A DNA stretch of 64,000 bases from Aster yellows witches'-broom phytoplasma AYWB (GTDB taxonomy: Bacteria > Bacillota_I > Bacilli_A > Acholeplasmatales > Acholeplasmataceae). A model generated the notes under the pieces. The model saw nothing but the letters and a program-made list of their open reading frames with translations, was not told the DNA's origin and ran no database searches. Shown here piece after piece: positions 39,006 through 48,754 of this stretch (its first letter is position 1; each line of letters opens with the position of its first letter). The stretch is taken from assembly GCF_000012225.1 (NCBI RefSeq), contig NC_007716.1, forward strand, positions 124,001 through 188,000, in the 5' to 3' direction. Made by a program: the position numbers and the translations under genes.

Positions 39006-40097
39006 ATGTTAACGAATGTGTACGACCCCCTAAAAGGTAAACAATTCCAAATACTTGACGAAAATGGCAACATTGTTCAACCTGAATTAGAACCAAAAAT
39101 ATCTAAAGATGTTTTATTAAAAATGTATAAAACAATGGTTTTAGGTAGACAAGCTGATTTAGCAGCCTTAAAATATCAACGCCAAGGACGTATGGGTAAC
39201 TATTTACTTAACTCAGGGCAAGAAGCATCTCAAGTAGGTGTCGCTGCTGCCTTAGAACCCCAAGATTGGGTATCGCCTTATTATCGTGATGCAGGAATTT
39301 TTCTTTACCGTGGAGTTTCTTTAGAAAAATTTTATCTTTACTGGTATGGCAACGAAAAAGGTTCCCAATTAGACCCTAAGTTGCGTATTTTACCAACTAA
39401 CATTATTATTGGATCTAGTGTTAATTTAGGAGCAGGACTTGCCTTAGCAAGTAAAATGCAAAATAAAAAAGAAGTAACTATTGCAACTATTGGAGACGGA
39501 GGAACTGCACACGAAGAGTTTAATGCAGGTCTTAACTATGCTGCTGTTTTTGGAGTACCATTAGTAGTATTTATTCAAAATAACCATTATTCCATTTCTA
39601 ATCCTCGTAACAAAGTATCGAAAGCTAAAACTTTAGCTCAAAAATGTTATGCTTGTGGAATTCCTGGTATTCAAGTAGACGGCAACGACATTTTAGCTGT
39701 TTATGTAGCAGCCCAAGAAGCTTTTAATGAAGCACGCAAAGGAAACGGTCCTACTTTAATTGAAAATGTTTCTTATCGCTTAGAAGCACACTCTACTAAC
39801 GACAATGCTTCTGTTTACCGTAGCAAAGAAGAAGAATTAGAGTGGCGCAAAAAAGACCCAATTGTGCGTTTTCAAAAATACTTGATGAATAAAGGTTATC
39901 TAACTCAAAAACAAGTAGAACAGTTTGAAAAAGAAGCCCAAGAAGAAGTTATTTTAGCACACCAAAAAGTAGAACAAACAGGCAACAACATCAATATTAA
40001 AGATATTTTTGCATACACTTATGAAAAAATGACTCCTCAATTAGAAGAACAATACGAAGAATGCAAAGCTTTTTTCAACACAAAGGAAGGTAAATAA
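39006..40097 (+). CDS. pdhA: pyruvate dehydrogenase E1 component, alpha subunit
   Basis: With E1beta, decarboxylates pyruvate using thiamine diphosphate. The ThDP motif is GDGGTAHEEFNAGLNYAA...NN (about 160-190), and the phosphorylation-loop-like YRLEAHSTNDN follows. The length of 363 aa is typical of the Gram-positive form. AAGGAG precedes the ATG. It is first in the E1alpha-E1beta-E2-E3 series, and pdhB starts two bases after its stop. Confidence 0.97.
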   Translation: MLTNVYDPLKGKQFQILDENGNIVQPELEPKISKDVLLKMYKTMVLGRQADLAALKYQRQGRMGNYLLNSGQEASQVGVAAALEPQDWVSPYYRDAGIFLYRGVSLEKFYLYWYGNEKGSQLDPKLRILPTNIIIGSSVNLGAGLALASKMQNKKEVTIATIGDGGTAHEEFNAGLNYAAVFGVPLVVFIQNNHYSISNPRNKVSKAKTLAQKCYACGIPGIQVDGNDILAVYVAAQEAFNEARKGNGPTLIENVSYRLEAHSTNDNASVYRSKEEELEWRKKDPIVRFQKYLMNKGYLTQKQVEQFEKEAQEEVILAHQKVEQTGNNINIKDIFAYTYEKMTPQLEEQYEECKAFFNTKEGK

Positions 40098-40099
40098 TA

Positions 40100-41074
40100 A
40101 TGGCTTCAATGACATTACTAGATGCAATTAATCAAACTTTAGATAGTAAGTTAGCAAAAGATCCTAGAGTAGTTATTTTTGGACAAGATGTAGGAAAATT
40201 AGGTGGTGTTTTCCGTGTAACTAAAGGTTTACAAGATAAACACGGAGAAACTCGCGTTTTTAATTCTCCTATTGCTGAATCTTCTATTATCGGAAGTGCT
40301 ATCGGACTTGCCATTAACGGCATGCGACCAGTTGCAGAAATCCAATTTGATGGTTTTATTTTTGTAGGACTAGAAGACCTATTTGCCCATGCAGCCCGTT
40401 TTCGTAACCGTAGTCGTGGTAATTACACAGTACCTATGGTAGTAAGAGTTCCAGTTGGTGGAGGTGTAAAATCCTTAGAACATCATTCCGAATCATTAGA
40501 AGTAATTTTAGGCTCTGTTCCTGGTCTTAAAGTAGTTATTCCATCTAACCCTTACGACGCTAAAGGCTTATTAATGGCTGCTATTAACGACCCTGATCCA
40601 GTAGTCTACATGGAACCTAAAAGAATTTATCGTGGGTTCCGTCAAGAAGTTCCCGAAACAGACTATGAAGTCGAAATTGGTAAAGCCAAAGTCGTTCAAG
40701 AAGGAACAGACATTACAGTTGTAGCTTGGGGAGCGATGGTACCAGAAACACTATTAGCCCTTAAACAACTTGATCCTAATGTTTCCGTAGAACTAATTGA
40801 TTTAAGAACTATTAATCCTATTGATAGAGAGACTGTAATTACATCTGTGAAAAAAACTGGACGCTTTTTAGTAGTTCATGAAGCATGTAAAACTTACGGA
40901 CCTGCAGGAGAATTGATCGCTTTAGTTAACGAACAAGCTTTCTTATACCTAGATGCAGCTCCTTCCAGAGTTACTGGAAACGACATCACGATGCCTTTAG
41001 CAAAAGCAGAACATTATCAGTTTTTAAGCCCTGAAAAAATAGCTGATGCTATTAAAAAAGTGGTTTGCGAATAA
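40100..41074 (+). CDS. pdhB: pyruvate dehydrogenase E1 component, beta subunit
   Basis: Partner of PdhA. It has a transketolase-type pyrimidine-binding domain (VIFGQDVGKLGGVFRVT near 25-40) and a C-terminal transketolase domain (VELIDLRTINPIDRETVI). The length of 324 aa is standard. AAGGAAGG, within the end of pdhA, is the Shine-Dalgarno. Confidence 0.97.
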   Translation: MASMTLLDAINQTLDSKLAKDPRVVIFGQDVGKLGGVFRVTKGLQDKHGETRVFNSPIAESSIIGSAIGLAINGMRPVAEIQFDGFIFVGLEDLFAHAARFRNRSRGNYTVPMVVRVPVGGGVKSLEHHSESLEVILGSVPGLKVVIPSNPYDAKGLLMAAINDPDPVVYMEPKRIYRGFRQEVPETDYEVEIGKAKVVQEGTDITVVAWGAMVPETLLALKQLDPNVSVELIDLRTINPIDRETVITSVKKTGRFLVVHEACKTYGPAGELIALVNEQAFLYLDAAPSRVTGNDITMPLAKAEHYQFLSPEKIADAIKKVVCE

Positions 41075-41265
41075 GATAGCAAAAAAGATATTAAAGACAA
41101 ACTAACCCCTTTTGTCTCAAAAAACAACACATTAAAACTTCCTCCAAATTAAAAAATATAATATATCTAAATCAAAAACTAAAAACCACAATCACAAACC
41201 AAAATAAAAATTAAAAAACAAATAAACCCCTAAACAAACTGCATTATAATCAAGGAGATAAAAAT

Positions 41266-42519
41266 ATGTTTGAATTTAAATTTGCTGATGTCGGCGAAGG
41301 CATTCATGAAGGCACAATTACAAGATGGTTTTTTAAAGTGGGCGACCAAGTAAAAGAAGGTGATGTTTTAGTTAAAGTTGAAACTGACAAATTAGACGTA
41401 GAACTAACTTCTCCTGTAGCAGGAAAAATTTTAAAAAGAGACCTTAAAGAAGGCGAAGTTATTTGTGTAGGAGACACTATCGTTTTAATCCAAGAGCCAG
41501 GCGACACTGATACAGACGTTAAAAATTTTTCTTCTCAAAATCTTAATGAAACCACAACAGAAGAAAAAAACGACAACCAACAAACACAAACATCCTTACA
41601 AGCTTATTTACCGCCTCAAAAAGTACTTGCTACTCCATTAGTAAAAAGTCTAGCTAAAGAACTAGGACTTGACCTTACAACAATTAAAGGAACAGGCGAA
41701 AACGGAAAAATCTTAAAAGTAGATTTACAGAACACAACTAACCCTTTGCAACCACAACCAATCCAACCAGCAAACTCTTTTGTCAAAGAACAACCAACTC
41801 CAACTTTTGCCGCATCTAGCCAAGAAACAGAAGTAGTCAAAATTTCTCGCCTCAGAAAAGCCATCGCACAAAAAATGGTTCTTTCCAAAGGCAAAATCCC
41901 AGAAACTACTATAATGGACGAAGTAAACATTACTGCTTTAGTAACACTACGCAAACAAGCCAAAGATCAAGCACAATCCCAAGGAATCAAATTAACTTTT
42001 ATGGCTTTCATCATGAAAGCAGTAGCGATTGCCTTACAAGAATTCCCAGTATTTAACGCTAGTTATGATGACGTTAAAGAAGAAGTTACTTACAAAAAAT
42101 TCATTAATTTAGGAGTAGCAGTTGATACCAAAGACGGTCTAATCGTCCCTAACATCAAAGATGCTAATAAATTAACTCTTTTAGAAATGGCACAACAATT
42201 ACAACAAGTAGCCAAATCCACTACCGAAAGAAAAGTGGAATTAAATCAACTGCAAAACGGTACTTTTACTATCACTAATTTTGGTTCTATCGATATTACT
42301 TACGGCACTCCAGTTATCAATTACCCTGAATTAGCTATTTTAGGAGTAGGAAAAATTACCAAAAAACCTATAGTTGAAAACAATCAAATTGTAATTGCAG
42401 ACATGCTTCCTCTTTCCTTAGCAATTGACCACCGTATTATTGATGGCGCTGATGGCGGTAGATTTTTAAAACGCGTTAAAGAATTACTAAATACTCCCAC
42501 TTTACTGCTTTTATCCTAA
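41266..42519 (+). CDS. pdhC: dihydrolipoamide acetyltransferase (E2 of pyruvate dehydrogenase)
   Basis: Core of the complex. It has one lipoyl domain with the modified lysine in VETDKLDVE (about 42-50), a Pro/Gln/Thr linker, the subunit-binding domain ATPLVKSLAKELGLDL, a second linker, and the acyltransferase domain ending in the catalytic DHRIIDGADGG. The length of 417 aa is typical for a single-lipoyl E2. The 190-base gap before it has no terminator, so it probably belongs to the same transcript. Confidence 0.96.
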   Translation: MFEFKFADVGEGIHEGTITRWFFKVGDQVKEGDVLVKVETDKLDVELTSPVAGKILKRDLKEGEVICVGDTIVLIQEPGDTDTDVKNFSSQNLNETTTEEKNDNQQTQTSLQAYLPPQKVLATPLVKSLAKELGLDLTTIKGTGENGKILKVDLQNTTNPLQPQPIQPANSFVKEQPTPTFAASSQETEVVKISRLRKAIAQKMVLSKGKIPETTIMDEVNITALVTLRKQAKDQAQSQGIKLTFMAFIMKAVAIALQEFPVFNASYDDVKEEVTYKKFINLGVAVDTKDGLIVPNIKDANKLTLLEMAQQLQQVAKSTTERKVELNQLQNGTFTITNFGSIDITYGTPVINYPELAILGVGKITKKPIVENNQIVIADMLPLSLAIDHRIIDGADGGRFLKRVKELLNTPTLLLLS

Positions 42520-42540
42520 TAGAAAGACCAAAGGCAAATT

Positions 42541-43914
42541 ATGAAAAATTATGATGTTTTAGTGATTGGTGGAGGTCCTGGTGGATACGTTGCTGCCATT
42601 AAAGCTGCTCAAATTGGTGCTAAAGTTGCTTTAGTAGAAAAACATAAATTAGGTGGTATTTGTCTTAATTACGGCTGTATTCCTACCAAAGCTTATTTAA
42701 AAAGTGCTAAAATTTATAAAGATATAAAACGTTGTTCTGATTTTGGAATTAAAGTACAAAACGGCATTTCTTTTGATTGGTCCTCCATTTTATCACGCAA
42801 AAATAAAATTGTTGCTCAACTTACTACAGGCATATCTTTCCTCCTTAAAAAAAATAAAATTGATTTTTATCATGGGTTTGCAAGTGTTCTTTCTCCTTGT
42901 GAGGTCCAAGTAGAAACTAACTTATTATACACCAAAAAATTAATTATTGCAACAGGCAGTACCGCTTTTGTTCCCCCTATTCCAGGCGCCCAAGAAGCTT
43001 ATCAAAAAGGAATTCTTAAAACTAGTAAAGAGTTACTAAAACTCGAAAGCTATCCTTCCAAAGTTACTATTGTAGGAGGCGGTGTTATTGGAGTAGAATT
43101 TGCAACTATTTTTAATTCTTTTGGTAGCGAAGTGACTATTTTAGAAAGGAAAGATACTATTCTAAATGGTATGGATCAAGACGTTGTTGTTGCATACACT
43201 AAAAAACTTCAAGCAGATGGCATCCAAATTATGACTCAAGTAGAAGTAAATAAAATTAATGAAAATCGAACTACCTACACTCAAAAAGGAACTGATAAAA
43301 CAATTACTTCGGATGTTATTTTAATGGCTGTAGGTACTAAAGCCAATCTTGCGGGTTTAGAAAAATTAAATTTAGTACTTAACCGCAATAGCGTCCAAAC
43401 TGATAATTTTTGTCAAACTTCAATTCCTGGAGTATATGCTATTGGCGACGTAAACGGCAAATACATGTTAGCTCACGTGGCAAGTCATGAAGGCATTGTA
43501 GCTGCAACACACGCTTTAGAACAAAAAGTAAATCCCATTAACTATGACCGTGTTCCTGCTTGTATTTATGGTTTTCCTGAAATTGCTTCTATTGGTATGA
43601 CCGAACAACAAGCCAAAGACAAACAAATTGATTATAAAGTTTCTAAAATATCTCTCGGAGCTGTTGGCAAATCTTTAGCTGAAGGTGAAAAAGAAGGCTT
43701 TGCTAAATTAATTGTTTGCAAAAAACATTTAGAAATTTTAGGAATGCATATTTATGCTTACAATGCTACTGAATTAATTAGTGAAATGGCTGTAGGAATG
43801 GAACTCGAAGGAACTGCTTATGAACTGTCTCAAGCAATCCATCCTCATCCTACCTTATCAGAACTTACTTTTGAAGCTCTTTTAGGAGCCGTTGATAAGC
43901 CAATTCATTCATAA
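42541..43914 (+). CDS. lpd: dihydrolipoamide dehydrogenase (E3)
   Basis: Reoxidises lipoamide with NAD+. It has an FAD-binding GGGPGGYVAAIKAAQ, the redox-active disulfide in GGICLNYGCIPTK (about 38-50), an NAD-binding GGGVIGVEFATIF and the C-terminal His-Glu pair in HPHPTLSE. The length of 457 aa is normal and there is no extra lipoyl domain. It is last in the pdh series, before a terminator. Confidence 0.97.
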   Translation: MKNYDVLVIGGGPGGYVAAIKAAQIGAKVALVEKHKLGGICLNYGCIPTKAYLKSAKIYKDIKRCSDFGIKVQNGISFDWSSILSRKNKIVAQLTTGISFLLKKNKIDFYHGFASVLSPCEVQVETNLLYTKKLIIATGSTAFVPPIPGAQEAYQKGILKTSKELLKLESYPSKVTIVGGGVIGVEFATIFNSFGSEVTILERKDTILNGMDQDVVVAYTKKLQADGIQIMTQVEVNKINENRTTYTQKGTDKTITSDVILMAVGTKANLAGLEKLNLVLNRNSVQTDNFCQTSIPGVYAIGDVNGKYMLAHVASHEGIVAATHALEQKVNPINYDRVPACIYGFPEIASIGMTEQQAKDKQIDYKVSKISLGAVGKSLAEGEKEGFAKLIVCKKHLEILGMHIYAYNATELISEMAVGMELEGTAYELSQAIHPHPTLSELTFEALLGAVDKPIHS

Positions 43915-43935
43915 TTATATTTTGATCTTTGAACA

Positions 43936-43966
43936 AAAAAAGAACCTTTAATAGGTTCTTTTTCCT
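43936..43966 (+). terminator. rho-independent terminator after lpd
   Basis: AAAAAGAACCT and AGGTTCTTTTT form a hairpin ending in T residues; it closes the pdh operon. Confidence 0.85.
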
Positions 43967-44109
43967 TAAATGGGTGATGATTCAATTATGAAAATAAAAA
44001 TAAGAATAAGGAAATGAATCGAAATAAAACGACGAAACTAAAATAAAGGTGAATCGAAATATAAATATTAAATCCTCAAATATTTTCGAATAAAAGGAGA
44101 TGATAAATA

Positions 44110-44284
44110 ATGATCACTAAATATAACATTAGAAAAGTTTTATTTTTTATCTTATTATTTGCAGATTTTGCCATAGCTTTTCTCGAAAAAAGCCAAAATA
44201 TTTATAATCCCAGATAAATATTGGGCATTAAGTTTGCCTTTTATTTATTTTTTACCATTTTTTAAAACTTATAAATAACAACAA
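44110..44284 (+). pseudogene. frameshifted small membrane-protein gene
   Basis: AAAGGAG precedes an ATG that opens 35 codons (MITKYNIRKVLFFILLF...). A one-base shift at the A-run near 44196 restores a longer product ending PDKYWALSLPFIYFLPFFKT. The two parts together would give about 58 residues with two membrane segments. It is either a pseudogene or a slippage-controlled gene. Confidence 0.5.
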
Positions 44285-44347
44285 AAATAACAACAAAAAT
44301 AACAATCTCCCAACCCCTTAAAATCAAAAAAAAGGAATACATAAAAA

Positions 44348-45115
44348 ATGTTAATAGACACTCACACTCATCTCAATCTTAAAACATATAAAAATAAATT
44401 AGATGATGTTTTTCAAAAAGCTTGGAATAATGACGTCAAAAAAATGATTGTTATAGGCATGGATGAAAAAACTAACCAAAAAGCCTATGAAATTGCTAAT
44501 AAATATAAAGAAGCGATGGTAGCTTTTGGGATTCATCCTTGTTCTGATTTTTCCCAAGAAACTCCCGAAAGCATCATCAAATACCTCAATCATCCGCAAA
44601 CAGTTGCTATAGGAGAAATTGGTCTTGATCTTCATCACAGACAAGATAATTTAGCTATCCAAAAAAAGTTTTTTCAAGCACAAGTTAAAATTGCTATCCA
44701 ATATAAATTACCTATCATTATTCATGCACGTAAATCTTTTGAAGAAATTTATCAAATTTTACTACCTTATCGCAATCAAGTTAGAGGAGTTTTTCATTGT
44801 TTAGTTTTTAGTTTAGAAGAAGCCCAAAAAGCTTTGGAACTAGGTTTTTACATTGGAATTGGAGGAGTTGTTACTTATCCTCATGCCAAAGCTGCCCATG
44901 AAATTGCAAAAACTATTCCTCTAGATAAAATTTTATTAGAAACTGATTGTCCTTATTTAACTCCTTATCCATTTAAAAATGAAACCAATGAGCCTTCTCA
45001 TATCAAATTAATTGCCCAAAAAATTGCTCAATTAAGAAATATTTCTTTGCAATATGTTGCTACTCAAACAAGTAATAATGTAGCTAAGTTGTTTTTTAAT
45101 AAAAATTTTTTTTAA
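44348..45115 (+). CDS. tatD: TatD-family metal-dependent DNase
   Basis: A TIM-barrel hydrolase with the metal-binding set DTHTHLNL (4-11), GEIGLD (about 93-98), IIHARKSFEE, VFHCLV and LLETDCPYLTP. The length of 255 aa is typical of TatD/YabD. The family has DNase/exonuclease activity. Translated alone; AAAGGAAT precedes the ATG. Confidence 0.95.
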   Translation: MLIDTHTHLNLKTYKNKLDDVFQKAWNNDVKKMIVIGMDEKTNQKAYEIANKYKEAMVAFGIHPCSDFSQETPESIIKYLNHPQTVAIGEIGLDLHHRQDNLAIQKKFFQAQVKIAIQYKLPIIIHARKSFEEIYQILLPYRNQVRGVFHCLVFSLEEAQKALELGFYIGIGGVVTYPHAKAAHEIAKTIPLDKILLETDCPYLTPYPFKNETNEPSHIKLIAQKIAQLRNISLQYVATQTSNNVAKLFFNKNFF

Positions 45116-45193
45116 TATTTTTGGTATATCCAAAAATATTTGAAATATAAAATAATTCAAAATCACACTCAAAAAAATCCCTTATATAATAAA

Positions 45194-45228
45194 AAAATCA
45201 ACTCCGCTTATACGAAGTTGATTTTACT
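45194..45228. terminator. bidirectional terminator
   Basis: AAAATCAACTCCG and CGAAGTTGATTTT form a hairpin flanked by A- and T-runs, so it can act on tatD (plus) and on the 112-aa gene (minus), whose last codons overlap one arm. Confidence 0.7.
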
Positions 45229-45546
45229 TTTTTCTTCTTCATCAGTTTGGCGAAAACTATCTACATCTAACCAAACTTCAGGAACAGTACCACATTTACT
45301 TTGTTTAACTTTTCCTTTTAACACTTTAATAACTTGTCCTGGTTGCAAGAAAAACTCAGGATTATCAGCATCAATATGAGTAAAATTGATAAGAACTTCA
45401 TCATATTTTTGTTTACAATTAACAGTTCCTACACAAACATTAGTAGCAAACCATTGTCTTTTTGAACTACCATTTTTTTTTAAATATCTAACTTTTACTT
45501 CTAAATAAAAATTTTTAACTTCGGTTGCTTGTTGCATGCATTCCAT
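45208..45546 (-). CDS. conserved-looking hypothetical protein
   Basis: A 112-aa soluble protein of alternating beta-like segments (NFYLEVKVRYLKK, EVLINFTHI, GQVIKVLKGKV), possibly a small OB or beta-barrel fold. No signal peptide or membrane segment is seen. Codon usage and composition match housekeeping genes. AGGAAG lies upstream of the ATG. Family not recognised. Confidence 0.65.
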   Translation of the reverse strand: MECMQQATEVKNFYLEVKVRYLKKNGSSKRQWFATNVCVGTVNCKQKYDEVLINFTHIDADNPEFFLQPGQVIKVLKGKVKQSKCGTVPEVWLDVDSFRQTDEEEKSKINFV

Positions 45547-46185
45547 TTTCTAACACTTCCTTTTACAATTTTTTGTTGATAAAATCGTTAATTTTCAAGT
45601 TTAATCCCTTACTTAAAAACTTAAAATAATGAAATTATCTCCTAATATGATAAAATAATATTGAACTGTTTAATGTAGTTTTTTTATTTAACATTTCATT
45701 TATTATTATAGCAAATTATTATAAATTTTATTTTGATAAAAAAATTATTTTCAATAAATTTATCATTAATTTGTTCTAAATTATCTTTTTATTTCTATAA
45801 TTATTTGTAAACCAAACTTTGATGGCATTATTTACTTCTTTATTTTTGCTACATTTTTGCCAAGACTTGCTAATTGCAACTTTAAAATTATTTTGATAAT
45901 ACTTTTTCTGAAATTTTAACTCAAAAAGGCTAGAAGATAATTATTATCAAAGTAATTTATTATAATTAATTATAATTTTTCAACACTTCATAAAATAAAC
46001 AACCAAATTATTGGTTATTTCCATTTTTATTTTTTGCCTCTTTATATTTTGATTTGGCAAAAATAAAATATTTTTTTAAAAACCAAACTTAAAAAACTCA
46101 AAAGTTTCATTTACCAACAAAACAATTTAATCTACAAAAACAAAATCAAATTTTAAAAAACAATACACAAAAGAAAGGAGTTTTT
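45547..46185. other. intergenic region with a faint minus-strand coding relic
   Basis: About 640 bases. Around 45795-45915 on the minus strand, an open stretch reads FKVAISKSWQKCSKNKEVNN before a stop, suggesting a degraded gene of unknown type. The rest is AT-rich spacer leading to the plsX Shine-Dalgarno. Confidence 0.4.
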
Positions 46186-47274
46186 ATGATTAAAATAGCA
46201 ATAGATGCCATGGGAGGCGATTTTGCCCCATTAGAAATTGTCAAAGGAACCCTGCTTGCCTTAAATAAAAATACAGAACTTCAAGTTTTTTTATATGGCA
46301 ATCAAAAATTAATAACTCCACTTATTGAAAAAACTCCTTTTTTTGGAAACAAACAAATTATCATCAAACACACGCCTTATTTTTTAGGATCAGCCGACAA
46401 AAATATAAGAGACCAATTGAAAACCACTCCTAATACTTCTTTATTTTTAGCTCTTGAAGCAGCCAAACAAGACGAGGTTCAAGGAGTAGTTTCAGCGGGC
46501 GCTACCCAAACTTTGATCTTAGCAAGTCATCTTATTCTTAAAAAAATGCCTTTAATGAAAAGAATTGCCATTGCCCCTATGTTTAATTCATTTGATAATC
46601 GAACAAGAATTTTGCTAGATGCAGGAGCTAACACCGAACTAAAACCCCAGCATTTGCACACTTTTGCAAATTATGCCACCATTATAGCCAAAGAAATTTT
46701 AGCAATTCCAAATCCTCAAATAAAACTACTTAACATCGGAACAGAGCCCACCAAAGGAAGAGCTTTGGAACTTGAAACTTACCAACTTTTATCGCAAGAT
46801 TCTAATCTTAATTTTGGCGGCAATGAAGAACCTCAAAACCTTCTTACAACTTCAGCAGATATTTTGTTAAGTGACGGATTTACTGCCAACATTGCCTTAA
46901 AAACTTATGAAGGAACAATGCTTAATTTCATGAACCACTTAAAAAATATCCTTACTAAAAATTTTATCAAAAAAATTGCCACTAAAACTTTGTTTCAAAA
47001 ACCTCTACAACAATTAAAAAACCAAATAGACCCACGCCAAATTGGAGGAGCTATGCTTTTAGGACTTAACAAAATTGTTATTAAAGCTCACGGTTCTTCC
47101 CAATCTTACGCTTTTTGCCAAGCTATTTTACAAACTCAAAAACTAATTAAAGCCCAAGTAAATCAAAAAATTGCTAATGCCTTAGAAATTGCCAAAAACA
47201 AAGAAAACCAAACTAAAAAAATATCAACATCAACTATAAATCCCAAAACCTCCGAAACCACAAAAGAAAGCTAA
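46186..47274 (+). CDS. plsX: acyl-ACP:phosphate acyltransferase PlsX
   Basis: Starts phospholipid synthesis by forming acyl-phosphate. The family start IAIDAMGGDFAPLEIVKG is clear, as is GFTANIALKTYEGT. The length of 362 aa includes a polar tail of about 30 residues. AAAGGAG precedes the ATG. It precedes rnc directly; the fab/acpP genes that separate them in many Firmicutes are absent. Confidence 0.95.
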   Translation: MIKIAIDAMGGDFAPLEIVKGTLLALNKNTELQVFLYGNQKLITPLIEKTPFFGNKQIIIKHTPYFLGSADKNIRDQLKTTPNTSLFLALEAAKQDEVQGVVSAGATQTLILASHLILKKMPLMKRIAIAPMFNSFDNRTRILLDAGANTELKPQHLHTFANYATIIAKEILAIPNPQIKLLNIGTEPTKGRALELETYQLLSQDSNLNFGGNEEPQNLLTTSADILLSDGFTANIALKTYEGTMLNFMNHLKNILTKNFIKKIATKTLFQKPLQQLKNQIDPRQIGGAMLLGLNKIVIKAHGSSQSYAFCQAILQTQKLIKAQVNQKIANALEIAKNKENQTKKISTSTINPKTSETTKES

Positions 47275-47279
47275 TACTT

Positions 47280-47993
47280 ATGAAAAACATCCAAATTCTT
47301 TTTCAAACCCTCAATATTTTTCCCAAAAACCTTGTCCTTTACAAACAGGCTCTTACACATAGCTCTTATTCTAACGAACAAACCCCACCTCAAGAAGACA
47401 ACGAAAGACTTGAATTTTTAGGAGATGCCATCGTAGGCTTACTTATGGCTGACTATCTTTATTCCCAATCCAAAGAAGACGAAGGCATTATGACTAAAAA
47501 AAGAGCTCAGGCTGTGTGCGAAAAGTCGCTTACCATCTACGCTCAAAAAATTGAATTGCAAAATTATCTTCTTTTAGGTAAAGGTGAAAAAAACAAAGAT
47601 TTTAATGCTAAAGGCATTATGGCAGACACTTTTGAAGCCTTATTTGGTGCTATTTATCTTGATTTAGGATATTTAACAGCCAAAAAAGTTTTTCATAATA
47701 TTGTCTTACCTCACTTAGCCAAAACTATTTATATTATTGATTTTAAAACTCAATTACAAGAAATAGTTCAGTCAGAAAAAAAAACTATCCAATATAAAAT
47801 AGTCCAAGAACAAGGACCTGCTCATTCTAAAAATTTTGTAGCAGAAGTCTATTTAGAAAAAAATCTTTTAGGAACAGGTGAAGGTAGCACTAAAAAATCC
47901 GCTGAGCAAAAAGCAGCCCAACAAGCATTGTCCAAAGTTGCCAAAACCAAAGACCTAATCAAAAACAAAGGCGTCAAAGAAAAGGAGCTTTAA
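47280..47993 (+). CDS. rnc: ribonuclease III
   Basis: Cleaves double-stranded RNA in rRNA maturation. The signature ERLEFLGDAIVGLLMADYL (about 42-60) carries the catalytic acidic residues. A C-terminal dsRNA-binding domain is present (GEGSTKKSAEQKAAQQAL). The length of 237 aa is typical. It starts five bases after plsX. Confidence 0.96.
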   Translation: MKNIQILFQTLNIFPKNLVLYKQALTHSSYSNEQTPPQEDNERLEFLGDAIVGLLMADYLYSQSKEDEGIMTKKRAQAVCEKSLTIYAQKIELQNYLLLGKGEKNKDFNAKGIMADTFEALFGAIYLDLGYLTAKKVFHNIVLPHLAKTIYIIDFKTQLQEIVQSEKKTIQYKIVQEQGPAHSKNFVAEVYLEKNLLGTGEGSTKKSAEQKAAQQALSKVAKTKDLIKNKGVKEKEL

Positions 47994-48006
47994 TAATAAT
48001 AATAAT

Positions 48007-48627
48007 ATGGTTATTTTTCAAAAACTTTACGAAGATGGTTTTTTACAAGTAGAAAAAATGTTAATCCAAGAGTATCAAAAATTAGGGTTAACTTACCCTG
48101 AACTAACTATTTTGCTATTCTTGCTAGATTTTTCCAAAAAACGTGTCTTTTCTTCCAACGCCTTAGCCAAAAAAGCAGGGATCACTAAAAAAGAAGTAGA
48201 ACATATTTTGGAACAATTGATGTCAAAGGATTTTTTTGACCTTTCGCAAGAAACCAAAAACCATAAAATTATTGAAGTTTTTTCACTGCACCCCACTTTT
48301 GCCAAGCTAGAAAAAATCTATCAAGACCAAATTCGCGAATCCAAACACCAAAACCAACTTACCTTAATCCAAAAAACTATTGAATGTTTAGAGCAAAACA
48401 AAGGACAAACTCTTACATCTAATGAATTAGAATTAGTTAGAAATTGGTATCAAGACCAAGAATTTAGTCATGAAGAAATTAAAAACACAATTGAAGAAGC
48501 CCTTTGTGTTAAAAAAACTTCTGTTTTTTACATCAATACTTTGCTTGGAAAAAAGAAATTTTTGACAGTTGTACCTGATGAAAAAGCAGACAAAGCTTTA
48601 GCAAAACTTTTTAAAAAAATAAAATAA
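48007..48627 (+). CDS. dnaD: DnaD-like primosomal protein
   Basis: The N-terminal winged-helix part (LTYPELTILLFLLDF...SNALAKKAGITKKEVEHILE) and the C-terminal DnaB/DnaD domain (LTSNELELVRNWYQD...EEIKNTIEEAL) fit DnaD, which acts in replication initiation and restart. The length of 206 aa agrees. The only strong Shine-Dalgarno (AAAGGAG) is rather far from the ATG. It is the expected upstream neighbour of imp. Confidence 0.88.
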   Translation: MVIFQKLYEDGFLQVEKMLIQEYQKLGLTYPELTILLFLLDFSKKRVFSSNALAKKAGITKKEVEHILEQLMSKDFFDLSQETKNHKIIEVFSLHPTFAKLEKIYQDQIRESKHQNQLTLIQKTIECLEQNKGQTLTSNELELVRNWYQDQEFSHEEIKNTIEEALCVKKTSVFYINTLLGKKKFLTVVPDEKADKALAKLFKKIK

Positions 48628-48671
48628 CACTTAATTTTAACAAACAAAAAGTCAATCTTACTCTTTTTATG

Positions 48672-48680
48672 TGTTATAAT
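48672..48680 (+). promoter_or_regulatory. extended -10 promoter of imp
   Basis: TGTTATAAT lies 75 bases before the imp ATG, in the same TGTGTTATAAT context as the element upstream of dnaX. A weak -35 may lie near 48652. Confidence 0.45.
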
Positions 48681-48754
48681 TACTTATGTAATTATTTTTT
48701 TAGTATTTCAATTATTTTATTTATGAAAAAATAACTATCAAAGGAATTAAAAAG

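Noticed and set aside
41304-41963. Two open frames antisense to pdhC
   Set aside because: Complete overlap with a certain gene and no plausible start signals; shadows of codon bias.
47984-48009. ATAATAATA run before dnaD as a regulatory microsatellite
   Set aside because: Only four to five trinucleotide units in AT-rich DNA; no independent support, though it lengthens the Shine-Dalgarno spacing.
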